DNA of 64,000 bases from Sphingomonadales bacterium 12-68-11 (GTDB taxonomy: Bacteria > Pseudomonadota > Alphaproteobacteria > Sphingomonadales > Sphingomonadaceae), in NCBI GenBank assembly GCA_002279825.1, contig NCCV01000003.1, positions 1,108,032 to 1,172,031 on the forward strand, in the 5' to 3' direction. The translations under genes were made by a program, and so were the position numbers. The notes under the pieces are model-generated. The model saw only the letters and a program-made list of their open reading frames with translations. It did not search any database and was not told the origin of the DNA. Below, in pieces: positions 1 to 11,017 of this stretch; the stretch's first letter is position 1, and the number at the start of each line of letters is the position of its first letter.

Positions 1-2
1 CC

Positions 3-899
3 GAGACTCGCGCCCCGCGCGACTTCACCGCGACTTATGCGACTCCTTTCGAGCAGCAGCTCGCGCAGCTCGCCAACGGCGCGCGCGGCCGCATCGGCAT
101 TGCCGCGGTCGATCTTGCCACCGGGCAGGAGATTGCCGTGTTCGGCGACCAGCGTTTCCCGATGGCGAGCACCAGCAAGATCGCCATCGCCGCGACGTAT
201 CTCGAAGGGGTCGAGCAGGGCCGCTGGACGCTCTCGAGCGAGTTCGCGCTGCGCGTGCCGGTCGGCTCGCGGCGCTTCTCCACGGCGATCGCCCCGACCC
301 GCGACGGACAGGTCATGAGCGCGGCGCAGCTGATCGACCTGATGATCACGCGCAGTTCCAACCCCGCCACCGACGCCCTGCTCAAGGCGGTCGGCGGCCC
401 GGCGGCGGTCAACGACTGGGCGCGCCGCGCCGGGATCAGCGAGTTCAACCTGACCCGCGACATCGCCACCTTGGTGCGCGACGACGGCGAGTTCGATCCG
501 GCGGTGCATGTCGATTTGCGCGACAGCGCCACCCCGCGCGCGATGGCGCAGCTCGTCAGCGGAATCTACCAGGGCAAGTGGCTGTCTCCGGCCAGCCGCG
601 CGGTCATCGTCAGCGCAATGGAGCGGTGCGTGACCGGCAAGGGCCGCATCCGGGCGCTGTTGCCCGGCGAAGTCACCGTGGCGCACAAGACCGGCACGCT
701 GAGCAATACCGCCAGCGACATCGGCGTGCTGACGACCCCCGACGGGCGCTCGCTCGCCGTCGCGATCTACGTCACGGGGCAAGGTGGCAAGGCCGGACGC
801 GACGCCAAGATCGCCAGTATCGCGCGCGCGCTCTACGATGGCTATTACACGGACGCCGGGCGCCAATACGCCAGCGCCCGCTATCCCACCGCCCAGTAA
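3..899 (+). CDS. Class A beta-lactamase-like serine hydrolase, 5' truncated by window edge
   Basis: The frame is open from the left edge, so the start and any signal peptide lie outside; about 298 codons are visible. The penicillin-binding fold motifs are in order: S-x-x-K as STSK near 168-179, SxN as SSN in ITRSSNPATD near 353-361, and KTG in VAHKTGTLS near 687-695. RDSATPRAMA matches the class A segment that follows the omega loop. The omega loop (LVRDDGEFDPAVH) does not place a Glu and Asn at the class A E166/N170 spacing. The protein is probably periplasmic. The family is secure; true beta-lactam hydrolysis is uncertain. A bidirectional hairpin terminator follows. Confidence 0.85.
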   Translation, partial: ETRAPRDFTATYATPFEQQLAQLANGARGRIGIAAVDLATGQEIAVFGDQRFPMASTSKIAIAATYLEGVEQGRWTLSSEFALRVPVGSRRFSTAIAPTRDGQVMSAAQLIDLMITRSSNPATDALLKAVGGPAAVNDWARRAGISEFNLTRDIATLVRDDGEFDPAVHVDLRDSATPRAMAQLVSGIYQGKWLSPASRAVIVSAMERCVTGKGRIRALLPGEVTVAHKTGTLSNTASDIGVLTTPDGRSLAVAIYVTGQGGKAGRDAKIASIARALYDGYYTDAGRQYASARYPTAQ

Positions 900-921
900 G
901 GCGAACGCAGCGGCCAACGAA

Positions 922-951
922 AAAGGGCGCGGCCTCGCGGCCACGCCCTTT
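922..951. terminator. Bidirectional intrinsic terminator
   Basis: Stem of 8 plus 4 bp with one mismatch (AAAGGGCG/CGCCCTTT outside, GGCC/GGCC inside) around the loop TCGC. On the plus strand it ends in TTT; on the minus strand it runs into TTTTT. It lies between the convergent hydrolase and lipoprotein genes and can serve both. Confidence 0.75.
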
Positions 952-972
952 CCTGATTCGCTGAAAGCCGGC

Positions 973-1257
973 TCAGTCGGCGGCGGCAGCGGCGCTCGAT
1001 TCGCCCTGAACTTCGCCTTCGACGTCAGCGGCAGCGCCGTCCACGGCTTCGGCCGCACCGTCGACCGCACCTTCGACCGCCGCGCCCGCGTCGGCGGCAG
1101 CGCCTTCGATCGCGGCACCGGCGGCGTCGGCATTGGCTTCGGCATCGGCCATCGCCGCGTCAGCGGTCTCGCCAGCGGCGTCTTCGGTCGCTTCCGAGCA
1201 AGCCGAGAGCGACAGCGCGCCGGCGGCGATCGCGGCGGCGAGAATGATCTTGCGCAT
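973..1257 (-). CDS. Small Ala/Asp/Glu-rich lipoprotein
   Basis: Encodes 94 aa. The ATG at 1257 is chosen over the longer frame because it gives a textbook lipoprotein signal (MRKIILAAAIAAGALSLSAC, lipobox LSAC, Cys20) and has AAGGA 9 bases upstream. After the cysteine the chain is low-complexity, made of Ala, Asp, Glu and Gly with repeated GAA/DGAA units and no aromatic residue, so it is probably a flexible or helical envelope tether. Function is not recognised. The 5' leader holds a stable hairpin at 1288-1308. It ends against the bidirectional terminator. Confidence 0.75.
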   Translation of the reverse strand: MRKIILAAAIAAGALSLSACSEATEDAAGETADAAMADAEANADAAGAAIEGAAADAGAAVEGAVDGAAEAVDGAAADVEGEVQGESSAAAAAD

Positions 1258-1287
1258 GAAATATGTCCTTGAACCGTGGAGGGAAAC

Positions 1288-1308
1288 CGTCGGTCCGAAG
1301 GACCGACG
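1288..1308 (-). other. Leader hairpin of the small lipoprotein gene
   Basis: Perfect 9-bp stem CGTCGGTCC/GGACCGACG closing on TTC, forming a C(UUC)G-type cap on the minus-strand transcript. It lies about 30 bases upstream of the lipoprotein start. It may stabilise the leader RNA; there is no T tract, so it is not a terminator. Confidence 0.5.
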
Positions 1309-1432
1309 CGGAACACGCAACGGTACGAATTCCGCACCGTTGAATAGTGGCAACTTTGTGGCAGCGCAAGCATCGAGAGCCGCCTGCGTCAAACGGGCTG
1401 ACCTTCGCCTGCGCCCCTGCTAGCACCCGCGG

Positions 1433-4288
<2,856 letters not shown>

Positions 4289-4296
4289 ACGCGGAC

Positions 4297-5394
4297 ATGC
4301 TGGACCGTCTCAACCTTCGCGATCACGCCGGGCTGACCGACGCCGCCTGGAACGCCCTCATCGCGGTCGGCGCGGCGGCGATCGGCGTCGCCATCGCGCT
4401 GCTTGCCCACCGGCTCGTGTACATGGCCCTGCTACGCCTTTCGCGGGCGAGCGAAAGCAAGGTCGACGATATCGTGGCCGCGCACCTGCGCAAGCCGACG
4501 CGCTGGGCGATGGTCGCGCTCGGGCTCATCCTAGCCGCGCGCGAGACCCCGGTGCTGGCCGACGTGTGGCAGAAGATCGCCGGATTCGTGATGCCGGCAC
4601 TGATCGGCTGGATCGTGGTGGCGGTGTTCCGCGCTTTCGTGGAGGCGGCGTGCCTCGACGATCCGAACACCACGCTCGACGACGTGCGCGCGCGCCGGCG
4701 GCGCACGCGGCTCGCGATCGTCTCGCGGATCGTCACTTTCGTGGTGGTGTTCGTCACCATCGGGCTGATGTTGTTGTCGATCCCCGGGGTCCGCGAGATC
4801 GGGGTCACCTTGATGGCTTCGGCAGGCATCGCCGCGCTGGCGGTGGGCGCGGCCGCTCAGCCGGCGCTCAAGTCACTGATCGCGGGCATTCAGATGGCCG
4901 TGACCGAGCCGATCAGCATCGGCGATGTGGTGATGATCGGCGGCGACGGCGGCACCGTCGAGGACATCCGCTCGAGCTTCGTGATCGTGCGCACCTGGGA
5001 CGAGCGAAGGTTGGTGGTGCCGACCTCCAAGTTTCTCGACGAGACGTTCGAGAACTGGAGCCGCAACGGCAGCGCGCTGACCGGGCCGGCGTTCCTGCAC
5101 CTCGACCCGGCGGCCGATATCCCGCCGATCCGCGCCGAGTTCGAGCGCTTGGTCGAAGATCACTCCCGCTGGGACCAGCGCAAAAGGGCGCTGCAGGTGA
5201 CCAACATGGCGCCCGGCTCGATCGAGATTCGCGCCGTGGTAAGCGCGGCCAGCCCCGGCGACCTGTTCGAGCTGCGTGCCGATATCCGCGAGGCGCTGCT
5301 GGCGTGGATTCGCGTGCACCAGCCCGAAGCGCTCGCGCATACGCGCCAGTTCGAGCCTACTCCCGAACCGGGCATTCCCAACGTTACCGCGTAA
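4297..5394 (+). CDS. MscS-family mechanosensitive ion channel
   Basis: 365 aa from the ATG at 4297. In-frame TTG codons at 4270 and 4285, inside the end of polA, are possible alternatives, and no start has a strong ribosome site. Several hydrophobic helices occupy residues 15-185. The MscS pore/beta domain follows: GIAALAVGAAAQPALKSLIA is the Gly/Ala-rich pore helix, then ISIGDVVMIGGDGGTVEDI and TWDERRLVVPTSKFLDE. The family is an inner-membrane osmotic release valve. It follows polA closely and may share its transcript. The stop overlaps the convergent gene's stop by 11 bp. Confidence 0.9.
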   Translation: MLDRLNLRDHAGLTDAAWNALIAVGAAAIGVAIALLAHRLVYMALLRLSRASESKVDDIVAAHLRKPTRWAMVALGLILAARETPVLADVWQKIAGFVMPALIGWIVVAVFRAFVEAACLDDPNTTLDDVRARRRRTRLAIVSRIVTFVVVFVTIGLMLLSIPGVREIGVTLMASAGIAALAVGAAAQPALKSLIAGIQMAVTEPISIGDVVMIGGDGGTVEDIRSSFVIVRTWDERRLVVPTSKFLDETFENWSRNGSALTGPAFLHLDPAADIPPIRAEFERLVEDHSRWDQRKRALQVTNMAPGSIEIRAVVSAASPGDLFELRADIREALLAWIRVHQPEALAHTRQFEPTPEPGIPNVTA

Positions 5395-6931
5395 GGCGGG
5401 TGCGAACTTCGAGCCGTCCGCCGGGCAGAGCGGTGCGCTCCTCGGTGATCCGAGCCTCGCCGAGCAGCGAAAGGTCCTCGCGGTGGAAGCTGTCGGCGCT
5501 GGCGACGTGGCGCTTGGAGGCGCGCGGCGCGCGCAGTACGCGGTCGCTCGGACGCAGGCCGGCGAGGCGGTCGACGATCTCGACCCCGTCCGCTGTGGGC
5601 ATGATCGTTCGCTCCAGGCTCGGCCCATCTCCGCCGCGCTTGAAGATCAGCACGCGCTTGAGGAGCCCGATCAGCCGCCGGCCGAGCAGGAAACTGAGTC
5701 CGCGCAGCACGACGTGTTTGGCCGGAGTGGAGGCCCGCTCGCGGTGCGCGAAGAGCTGGCCTGATACCGTGAGCGTCTCGCCCTCGCGCGCGAACACCCA
5801 CTCGCGGCTCCACCAGTGGCTGACGAACTGCTGCGGTCCGCGCTCGACGATCCAGCCGAACTCGCTCTTCCCGCTGCCCAGCGAAAGCACCCCGCCCTTG
5901 CGGCATGCCACCACCAGGCCCGGCGCGAGGTAGTAGCCGCATTCGGCCAGCAGCTCGGTGGCCGGCTGACGTGCCGGTGGTGAGGCGATGTGGCCGCGCC
6001 CCAGCAGCAGGCAGGCGCGCATCACCGACTGGCCGAGATAGTGGCACACGTACCGGTCATCGACAGCCGCGAAGGCGTGATCCGGCGCATCGGCATCGCG
6101 GAACGCGGCATGGGCCACCAGCGCCGCGTTCGCATCCCCCGCCAGCGCGGCACGCACGATGCCATAAGGCGCGAGGTAATCGGTATTGCGCGCGTTGAGC
6201 ATTCCGGCGCCGCGCGGCAGCACCGCATGTACTTTGGCCATGAACCCGAGCGCGCGGGCGATTGCCTCTCGGTAAGCCTCGTCGCCCGTGGCGTCGTAGA
6301 GGTCCCACAGACAGTCGAGCGTGACCGCGAGGTAGCCAAGGTCGGGCCCGTCGTACTCCCAGAACCACCCCTCGCCCGTCTGCAAGGCCAAGGTGCGCGC
6401 CTTGAGGTCAGCGAAAGCGGCCGCGTCCGCCTCGCCCGGGAGCAGCCGGTCGATCCACGCCAGCGCCGCCAGCCCGGCGACTTGCTGGTTGGCCGCCTGC
6501 GGTTCGAACCGGGTGCGCAACTGGCGCGCCGCCACGCGCAGCCCGGGCGCAATTTCGGCCACCGGCACCACGCCCTCACCCGCCAGCTTGGCCATCGTCA
6601 GCGAAGCAAAGGCGAGCGGCGGGTAGCCCTGCTCGAAGGGATAGTATTCCTCGAACGCGCCATGCCGGAGCGCTCGCGCATTCCAGAACCGCGCGCTGGC
6701 CGCTGCCAAAGCATCGAGCGCCGCGGGCTCGCCGCTCTGCCGGCCGGCGAGATGCACCGCGTAGCCGGCCTGCTGGAGGATGATCGAGGGGAAGTCGCGG
6801 ATCTTGTAGTGCCACCAGGTGCGGTCGGCGCAGCCGTGGAAGGGCGAAGTGGGATCGCGGCAGAGCTGCGTCAGGATACGCGGCAGCCAGCTTTCCGCCA
6901 CGCGCCCGAGCGATGCGCCGATATCACTCAC
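5384..6931 (-). CDS. Putative alpha/alpha-barrel carbohydrate enzyme, unassigned family
   Basis: 515 aa from a GTG at 6931, overlapping the upstream FrhB-family gene by 8 bases (GTGAGTGA), so the two are translationally coupled. No signal peptide is visible. The first ~330 residues are helical, with aromatic/acidic patches such as ADRTWWHYKIRDFPS, FEEYYPFEQGYPPLA and EGWFWEYDGPDLGY, like (alpha/alpha)6 barrels of polysaccharide lyases and unsaturated glucuronyl hydrolases. The last ~180 residues look beta-rich, as in heparinase-type enzymes. I do not recognise the exact family. The FrhB partner suggests a polysaccharide role; this is inference. Confidence 0.6.
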   Translation of the reverse strand: MSDIGASLGRVAESWLPRILTQLCRDPTSPFHGCADRTWWHYKIRDFPSIILQQAGYAVHLAGRQSGEPAALDALAAASARFWNARALRHGAFEEYYPFEQGYPPLAFASLTMAKLAGEGVVPVAEIAPGLRVAARQLRTRFEPQAANQQVAGLAALAWIDRLLPGEADAAAFADLKARTLALQTGEGWFWEYDGPDLGYLAVTLDCLWDLYDATGDEAYREAIARALGFMAKVHAVLPRGAGMLNARNTDYLAPYGIVRAALAGDANAALVAHAAFRDADAPDHAFAAVDDRYVCHYLGQSVMRACLLLGRGHIASPPARQPATELLAECGYYLAPGLVVACRKGGVLSLGSGKSEFGWIVERGPQQFVSHWWSREWVFAREGETLTVSGQLFAHRERASTPAKHVVLRGLSFLLGRRLIGLLKRVLIFKRGGDGPSLERTIMPTADGVEIVDRLAGLRPSDRVLRAPRASKRHVASADSFHREDLSLLGEARITEERTALPGGRLEVRTRLTR

Positions 6932-8282
6932 GCCCCGGATCCCTGACCGTCTCGATCATCCGCAGGTTGCCCAGCCCCTTGCGTTTGGTCGGCTTGCTGG
7001 CCGCCTTCCAGCCGAGCCGCAGCCGGTTGAACACCGGGCCGATCACGCTTTCGGGGATCTGTGCCACGATCCACCTCGCGAGGCCCGTGCGGCCGACTAC
7101 GAACAGGCCCGAGACGACCGCTTCGACCGCCTTGCGCGAGGTGGGCACGCTCTCGGGCGCGATGCCGTAGTCCGGCGCCTTGAGACCCAGCGCAAGCCGC
7201 CAGCCGTTGCGAATGAACCCGCCGCGCTTCTTGAAGTCGATCATGTGGCCGTGCATTTCGGTCGCGCCGAGCGGATCGACCGTGTCCAGCGCCAGCGTGC
7301 CATCGGCCACCAGCCGCGCGACGATCGCTTCCATTTCGGCGCTGCGCGTCACCACCACCGAATGTCCACCCCCTTCCGCCTCGAACTTGGGCGACCACGC
7401 GTCGCCGACCGAGAGGTCGCAGAACTCATTGGCAAAATCCATCGACTGCAGGCTCGCCTGCGTCACGAAGAACGGGATCAGGAAATTGTAGTAGATCTTC
7501 TTGGAGCGCAGCACGCGGCCCGCCTCCGTGCGGATCTCCAGGTAGCCCGGCCACTCGCCCGCGCGCCATTGCAGGCTCGTCACCGCATCGGAGCGCGGCA
7601 CCCGCTGCGAGCGCAGGAAGGTCTGGATCGCCGCGGGATAGAGCGCCGTGCCGGTATAGGGCCCCAGCACGTAGGCGATCTGGAGGGCCCGCGCATCGCC
7701 CTGCGTTTGCAGCCAGCGCAGCGCCGCCGCTTGTTCGGGCACCAGCGTGATCGCGTAGCGCTTGCCAGGCTCCAGCCGCGCCAGCGCGTCCAGCATGGCC
7801 ACCGGGATATAGACCGACTGCGCCGCTGCCAGCACCTGGTCGCGGGCATTGGCGAAGACCGGTGAGGCTTCGAGCGGGGTCGGCACGCCCTGCTTCGCGA
7901 CGATGACCGCATCGACCAGCCCGGCTTCGAGCAGGTGGATCAGCACCGCGCTGGTAACCCCGCCCGAAGCGCCCTTGGCACGCACCGCGGGATCGGCCGC
8001 GTGGCCGGTGCGCACCACCAGCAGCGGGCCGACCAGCCAGGATTCGGGAAGTTTGCCGTAATGCGCGCGGTACAGTGCCGGGTAAACGATCCCCTTGCCG
8101 GGGCACGCATCCCACGCCAGCTCGGGCAAGCGCGTATCGGGCGCGAACTGCGGGAGCGGACCGCGCGGCGTCGTGCGCATCCGCGAAGCGCCGCCGGCAT
8201 CGAGCGCGACGCACGCGCCGCAGCTCACGCAGATCCCCGCGCGAACCACCTCACGCTCCAGCTTGTCGGCTATCCGGTCCAA
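6924..8282 (-). CDS. Coenzyme F420 hydrogenase/dehydrogenase beta-subunit (FrhB) family protein
   Basis: 452 aa from a TTG at 8282. A GTG at 8249 preceded by GGAG is an alternative; an in-frame stop at 8325-8327 bars a longer form. Near the N terminus GICVSCGACVAL is a CxxCxxC iron-sulfur motif. KGASGGVTSAVLIHLLE and FCDLSVGDAWSP are FrhB-family signatures. In archaea such proteins oxidise F420; in bacteria, relatives often sit in polysaccharide clusters as flavin/FeS reductases of unknown substrate. Only one short cysteine cluster is seen. It is coupled by an 8-base overlap to the putative carbohydrate enzyme. Confidence 0.8.
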   Translation of the reverse strand: MDRIADKLEREVVRAGICVSCGACVALDAGGASRMRTTPRGPLPQFAPDTRLPELAWDACPGKGIVYPALYRAHYGKLPESWLVGPLLVVRTGHAADPAVRAKGASGGVTSAVLIHLLEAGLVDAVIVAKQGVPTPLEASPVFANARDQVLAAAQSVYIPVAMLDALARLEPGKRYAITLVPEQAAALRWLQTQGDARALQIAYVLGPYTGTALYPAAIQTFLRSQRVPRSDAVTSLQWRAGEWPGYLEIRTEAGRVLRSKKIYYNFLIPFFVTQASLQSMDFANEFCDLSVGDAWSPKFEAEGGGHSVVVTRSAEMEAIVARLVADGTLALDTVDPLGATEMHGHMIDFKKRGGFIRNGWRLALGLKAPDYGIAPESVPTSRKAVEAVVSGLFVVGRTGLARWIVAQIPESVIGPVFNRLRLGWKAASKPTKRKGLGNLRMIETVRDPGRE

Positions 8283-8329
8283 AGTGTGGACGCGCTTAGA
8301 CCAAGAACCGGCAAGATTGAATCGTCAAT

Positions 8330-8370
8330 GCGAGGAGCGGAGCAGCTTCGCTGCGCTCGCCATGGCGATC
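8330..8370. repeat. Partial copy of a dispersed palindromic repeat
   Basis: TCAATGCGAGGAGCGGAGC followed by an imperfect complement (GCTGCGCTCGCCATGGCGA). The first block nearly matches the reverse complement of the right arm of the 98-bp palindrome at 53336-53433, so both seem to be one dispersed REP-like family; this copy is shortened. It lies between two minus-strand genes. Confidence 0.55.
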
Positions 8371-8386
8371 GTGGGGGTGCCCGCCC

Positions 8387-10693
8387 TCAGTGCTTGTTGT
8401 CGCGGGTCGAGGTCAGCATGCCTTCGTGGATGAAGCCGATCGGGCGCACTTCCATGGCGCGCCGCTTCAGTTCGTCCTTCATCTTGGCGTACTCGCCCTC
8501 CATCGCCTCGGTCACCGTCGGCCGGCTGTCGGCGAGCGCCTCGGCAAAATCCTTCGCGGAGACCGCCTTCACCTTCTCGCCGTCGCGCCGGATCGCGACC
8601 AGGCCGGCGCGGCGCACCACGTCTTCCAGATCGGCGCCGGTGTATCGCTCGGTCTTGGCGGCGAGCGCGGCGAGATCGACATCCTTGGCGAGCGGCATGG
8701 CGCGCGTGTGGATCTTGAGGATATGCGCGCGCCCCTTCTCGTCAGGCGCGCCGACATAGACCAGCTCGTCGAAGCGCCCGGGCCGGAGCAGCGCCGGATC
8801 GATCAGTGCCGGCCGGTTGGTCGCGCCGATCACGACGATCGAGTTCAAGTCTTCGAGCCCGTCCATCTCGGCCAGGATGGTGTTGACCACGCGCGCGGTC
8901 ACTTGCGGTTCGCCGACCCCCGCGCCGCGCGCGGGCACCAGGCTGTCGATCTCGTCGATGAAAATGATGCACGGCGCCACTTGGCGCGCGCGCGCGAACA
9001 ACCGGCTGATCTGCTGCTCGCTCTCGCCGTACCACTTGGAGAGCAGGTCGCTCGACTTCATCGAGATGAAGTTGGCTTCCGATTCCTTGGCGACGGCCTT
9101 GGCGAGCAGCGTCTTGCCGGTTCCGGGCGGGCCATACAGCAGGAAGCCCTTGGCCGGGCGGATGCCGAGCCGGTCGAATGCGATGCGGTTGCGCAGCGGC
9201 AGTTCGATCCCTTCGCGCAGCAGCGCGGCCGCCCGGTCGATGCCGCCGATGTCGGCCCAACCCACGGTAGGCGCCTGGACCATCACCTCGCGCATCGCCG
9301 AAGGTTGCACGCGCTTGAGCGCTTCGAGGAAGTCCGACTTCTCGACCTGCAACTCAGCGAGCACTTCGGGCGGGACGGTGCGGGCGTCGAAATCGAGCTT
9401 GGGCATGATCCGCCGCACCGCCTCGATCGCCGCCTCACGCGCGAGCGCGGCAAGATCGGCGCCGACGAAGCCGTGCGTGGAGCGCGACAGTTCCTTGAGA
9501 TCGACGCCCTCGCCCAGCGGCATGCCGCGGGTGTGGATGCCGAGGATCTCGCGCCGTCCCTGCTCGTCGGGCACGCCGATGATGATCTCGCGATCGAACC
9601 GGCCGGGCCTGCGTAGCGCCTCGTCGATCGCGTCGGGCCGGTTGGTGGCGGCGATCACCACCAGGTTGGCGCGCGACTGCAGCCCGTCCATGAGCGTGAG
9701 CAATTGGGCAACCAGCCGCTTCTCCGCCTCGCCGGTGACATTCTGCCGCTTGGGAGCGATCGAATCGATCTCGTCGATAAACACGATCGCGGGCTGCGAG
9801 CGCTCCGCCTCCTCGAATACCTCGCGCAGCCGCCGCTCGCTCTCGCCATAGGCCGAGCCCATGATCTCGGGGCCGTTGATGGTGAAAAACGCCGCGTCGC
9901 TTTCGTTGGCCACGGCCTGCGCCAGCCGCGTCTTGCCGGTGCCCGGCGGGCCGTGCAGCAGCACGCCCTTGGGCGGATCGACGCCCAGCCGGGTGAACAG
10001 CTCGGGGTAGCGCAGCGGCAGCTCGACCATCTCGCGCAGCGCCTTGATGGTCTCGTCCATCCCGCCGACGTCGTCGTAATTGATGATGCCGCGGCTATCG
10101 CGCGGCTCCTCGAACTCGGCGCGCAGTTCGACTTCGGTGGTCTCGTCGATGTGGACGATGCCCTTAGGGGCGGTCGAGATCACCTGCAGGCGGATCTCGG
10201 TCAGCGCATAGGCGGGCGCGTTGAACATCCGGCGCACTTCGGGCGGCACGTTCTGGACCGGCTGGTGGCCGCTGGTGGCGACCAGGTCGCCGGCCACCAG
10301 GGGACGGCGGAAGAACACCCGCTTGAGCGCCTCGGTCGGGCCCTGCAGGCGCATCTCGCGCTGCGCCGGGGCGAACACGACGCGCGTGGCGGGGCGCGAA
10401 TCGGCGCGGCGGATCTGCACGTGCTCACCCGACGAAGTATCGGCATTGGCGCGCTGGAGCCCGTCGAGCCGCACGACTTCGAGCGCCTCGTCCTCGTTGT
10501 GCGCGGCGAGCGCGAGCGCGGCGGTGATCCGCTTGCCCTCGATCTCGACCACATCGCCTTCGGTAATGCCGAGCGCCTGGAACGCGCTGCGCGGCATGCG
10601 CGCCACACCGCGGCCGCTCTCTTCCTGCCGCGCCGCAGCCACCTGCAGTTTCACGGATTTGATCTTCGCCTGCGCCTCGGCTGCGTCCGCCAT
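8387..10693 (-). CDS. CDC48/VAT-family tandem AAA ATPase
   Basis: 768 aa. The N-terminal ~190 residues form a CDC48-type N domain (ARQEESGRGVARMPRSAF, DVVEIEGKRITAA). Two AAA modules follow. D1 has Walker A GPPGTGKTRLAQAV, Walker B IVFIDEIDSIAPKR and RRPGRFDRE. D2 has GPPGTGKTLLAKAV, IIFIDEIDSLVPAR and LRPGRFDELVY. Both sites have Walker B Glu and arginine fingers, so both rings should hydrolyse ATP. Homologues are hexameric unfoldases of archaea and eukaryotes and occur in some bacteria. The bacterial substrate is unknown. The upstream region is a long regulatory stretch with a terminator-like hairpin. Confidence 0.93.
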   Translation of the reverse strand: MADAAEAQAKIKSVKLQVAAARQEESGRGVARMPRSAFQALGITEGDVVEIEGKRITAALALAAHNEDEALEVVRLDGLQRANADTSSGEHVQIRRADSRPATRVVFAPAQREMRLQGPTEALKRVFFRRPLVAGDLVATSGHQPVQNVPPEVRRMFNAPAYALTEIRLQVISTAPKGIVHIDETTEVELRAEFEEPRDSRGIINYDDVGGMDETIKALREMVELPLRYPELFTRLGVDPPKGVLLHGPPGTGKTRLAQAVANESDAAFFTINGPEIMGSAYGESERRLREVFEEAERSQPAIVFIDEIDSIAPKRQNVTGEAEKRLVAQLLTLMDGLQSRANLVVIAATNRPDAIDEALRRPGRFDREIIIGVPDEQGRREILGIHTRGMPLGEGVDLKELSRSTHGFVGADLAALAREAAIEAVRRIMPKLDFDARTVPPEVLAELQVEKSDFLEALKRVQPSAMREVMVQAPTVGWADIGGIDRAAALLREGIELPLRNRIAFDRLGIRPAKGFLLYGPPGTGKTLLAKAVAKESEANFISMKSSDLLSKWYGESEQQISRLFARARQVAPCIIFIDEIDSLVPARGAGVGEPQVTARVVNTILAEMDGLEDLNSIVVIGATNRPALIDPALLRPGRFDELVYVGAPDEKGRAHILKIHTRAMPLAKDVDLAALAAKTERYTGADLEDVVRRAGLVAIRRDGEKVKAVSAKDFAEALADSRPTVTEAMEGEYAKMKDELKRRAMEVRPIGFIHEGMLTSTRDNKH

Positions 10694-10816
10694 CGGGCCC
10701 TCTCGTCCTGTTTCGTCGTTCGCACGAACAGCTAGGCACGCGCACCCGCGATTGCAAACTGGCTACGGAACGGCGGACCGCCGGGAACGTGCCCCAGCGC
10801 TGCACCGGGGGCCTGA

Positions 10817-10882
10817 AAAGAAAAGGGCCCGACCGTTGCCGGCCGGGCCTGGAAGTTTTGGGAGAGGATGCCTGAAAGGCCT
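10817..10882 (-). ncRNA. Candidate short RNA with anti-Shine-Dalgarno stretch
   Basis: On the minus strand, TTGCGA (10910-10915) and CATACG (10887-10892) are 17 bases apart and could be a weak promoter. Transcription from about 10880 would give a ~65-nt RNA with a small 5' hairpin (GCCUuucAGGC), an unpaired stretch AUCCUCUCCC, and a strong terminator. CCUCUCC is complementary to GGAGAGG, a ribosome-site sequence. The hairpin could instead be an attenuator in the CDC48 leader. This is a prediction only. Confidence 0.35.
10825..10850 (-). terminator. Intrinsic terminator upstream of CDC48
   Basis: GGCCCG/CGGGCC plus CCG/CGG stem with one mismatch and a four-base loop, followed on the minus strand by TTTTCTTTTC. 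It points toward the CDC48 start 130 bases away, so it either ends a short RNA or attenuates CDC48 transcription. Confidence 0.6.
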
Positions 10883-10951
10883 GTTCCGTATGCTGCGAGG
10901 CAGTTCTTCTCGCAAGTGCGAAAAGTGCAACTTGAGTTGAAAAGTTTGCAA

Positions 10952-11017
10952 CTCGTTAACGAGCGTTGATTGTTCTGTATAAAATCCGCTCCATTTTTGC
11001 ACGTGCGAGCGGATTTT
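10952..11017 (+). promoter_or_regulatory. Probable scoAB promoter/operator
   Basis: A TATAAA box at 10978-10983 lies 17 bases after GTTAAC, which sits inside the perfect 12-bp palindrome CTCGTTAACGAG (10952-10963). Overlapping and downstream is an 11-bp inverted repeat AAAATCCGCTC (10981-10991) / GAGCGGATTTT (11007-11017) enclosing GCACGTGC. A regulator could bind here, or the repeat could form a hairpin at the RNA 5' end. The -35 match is poor. Confidence 0.45.
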
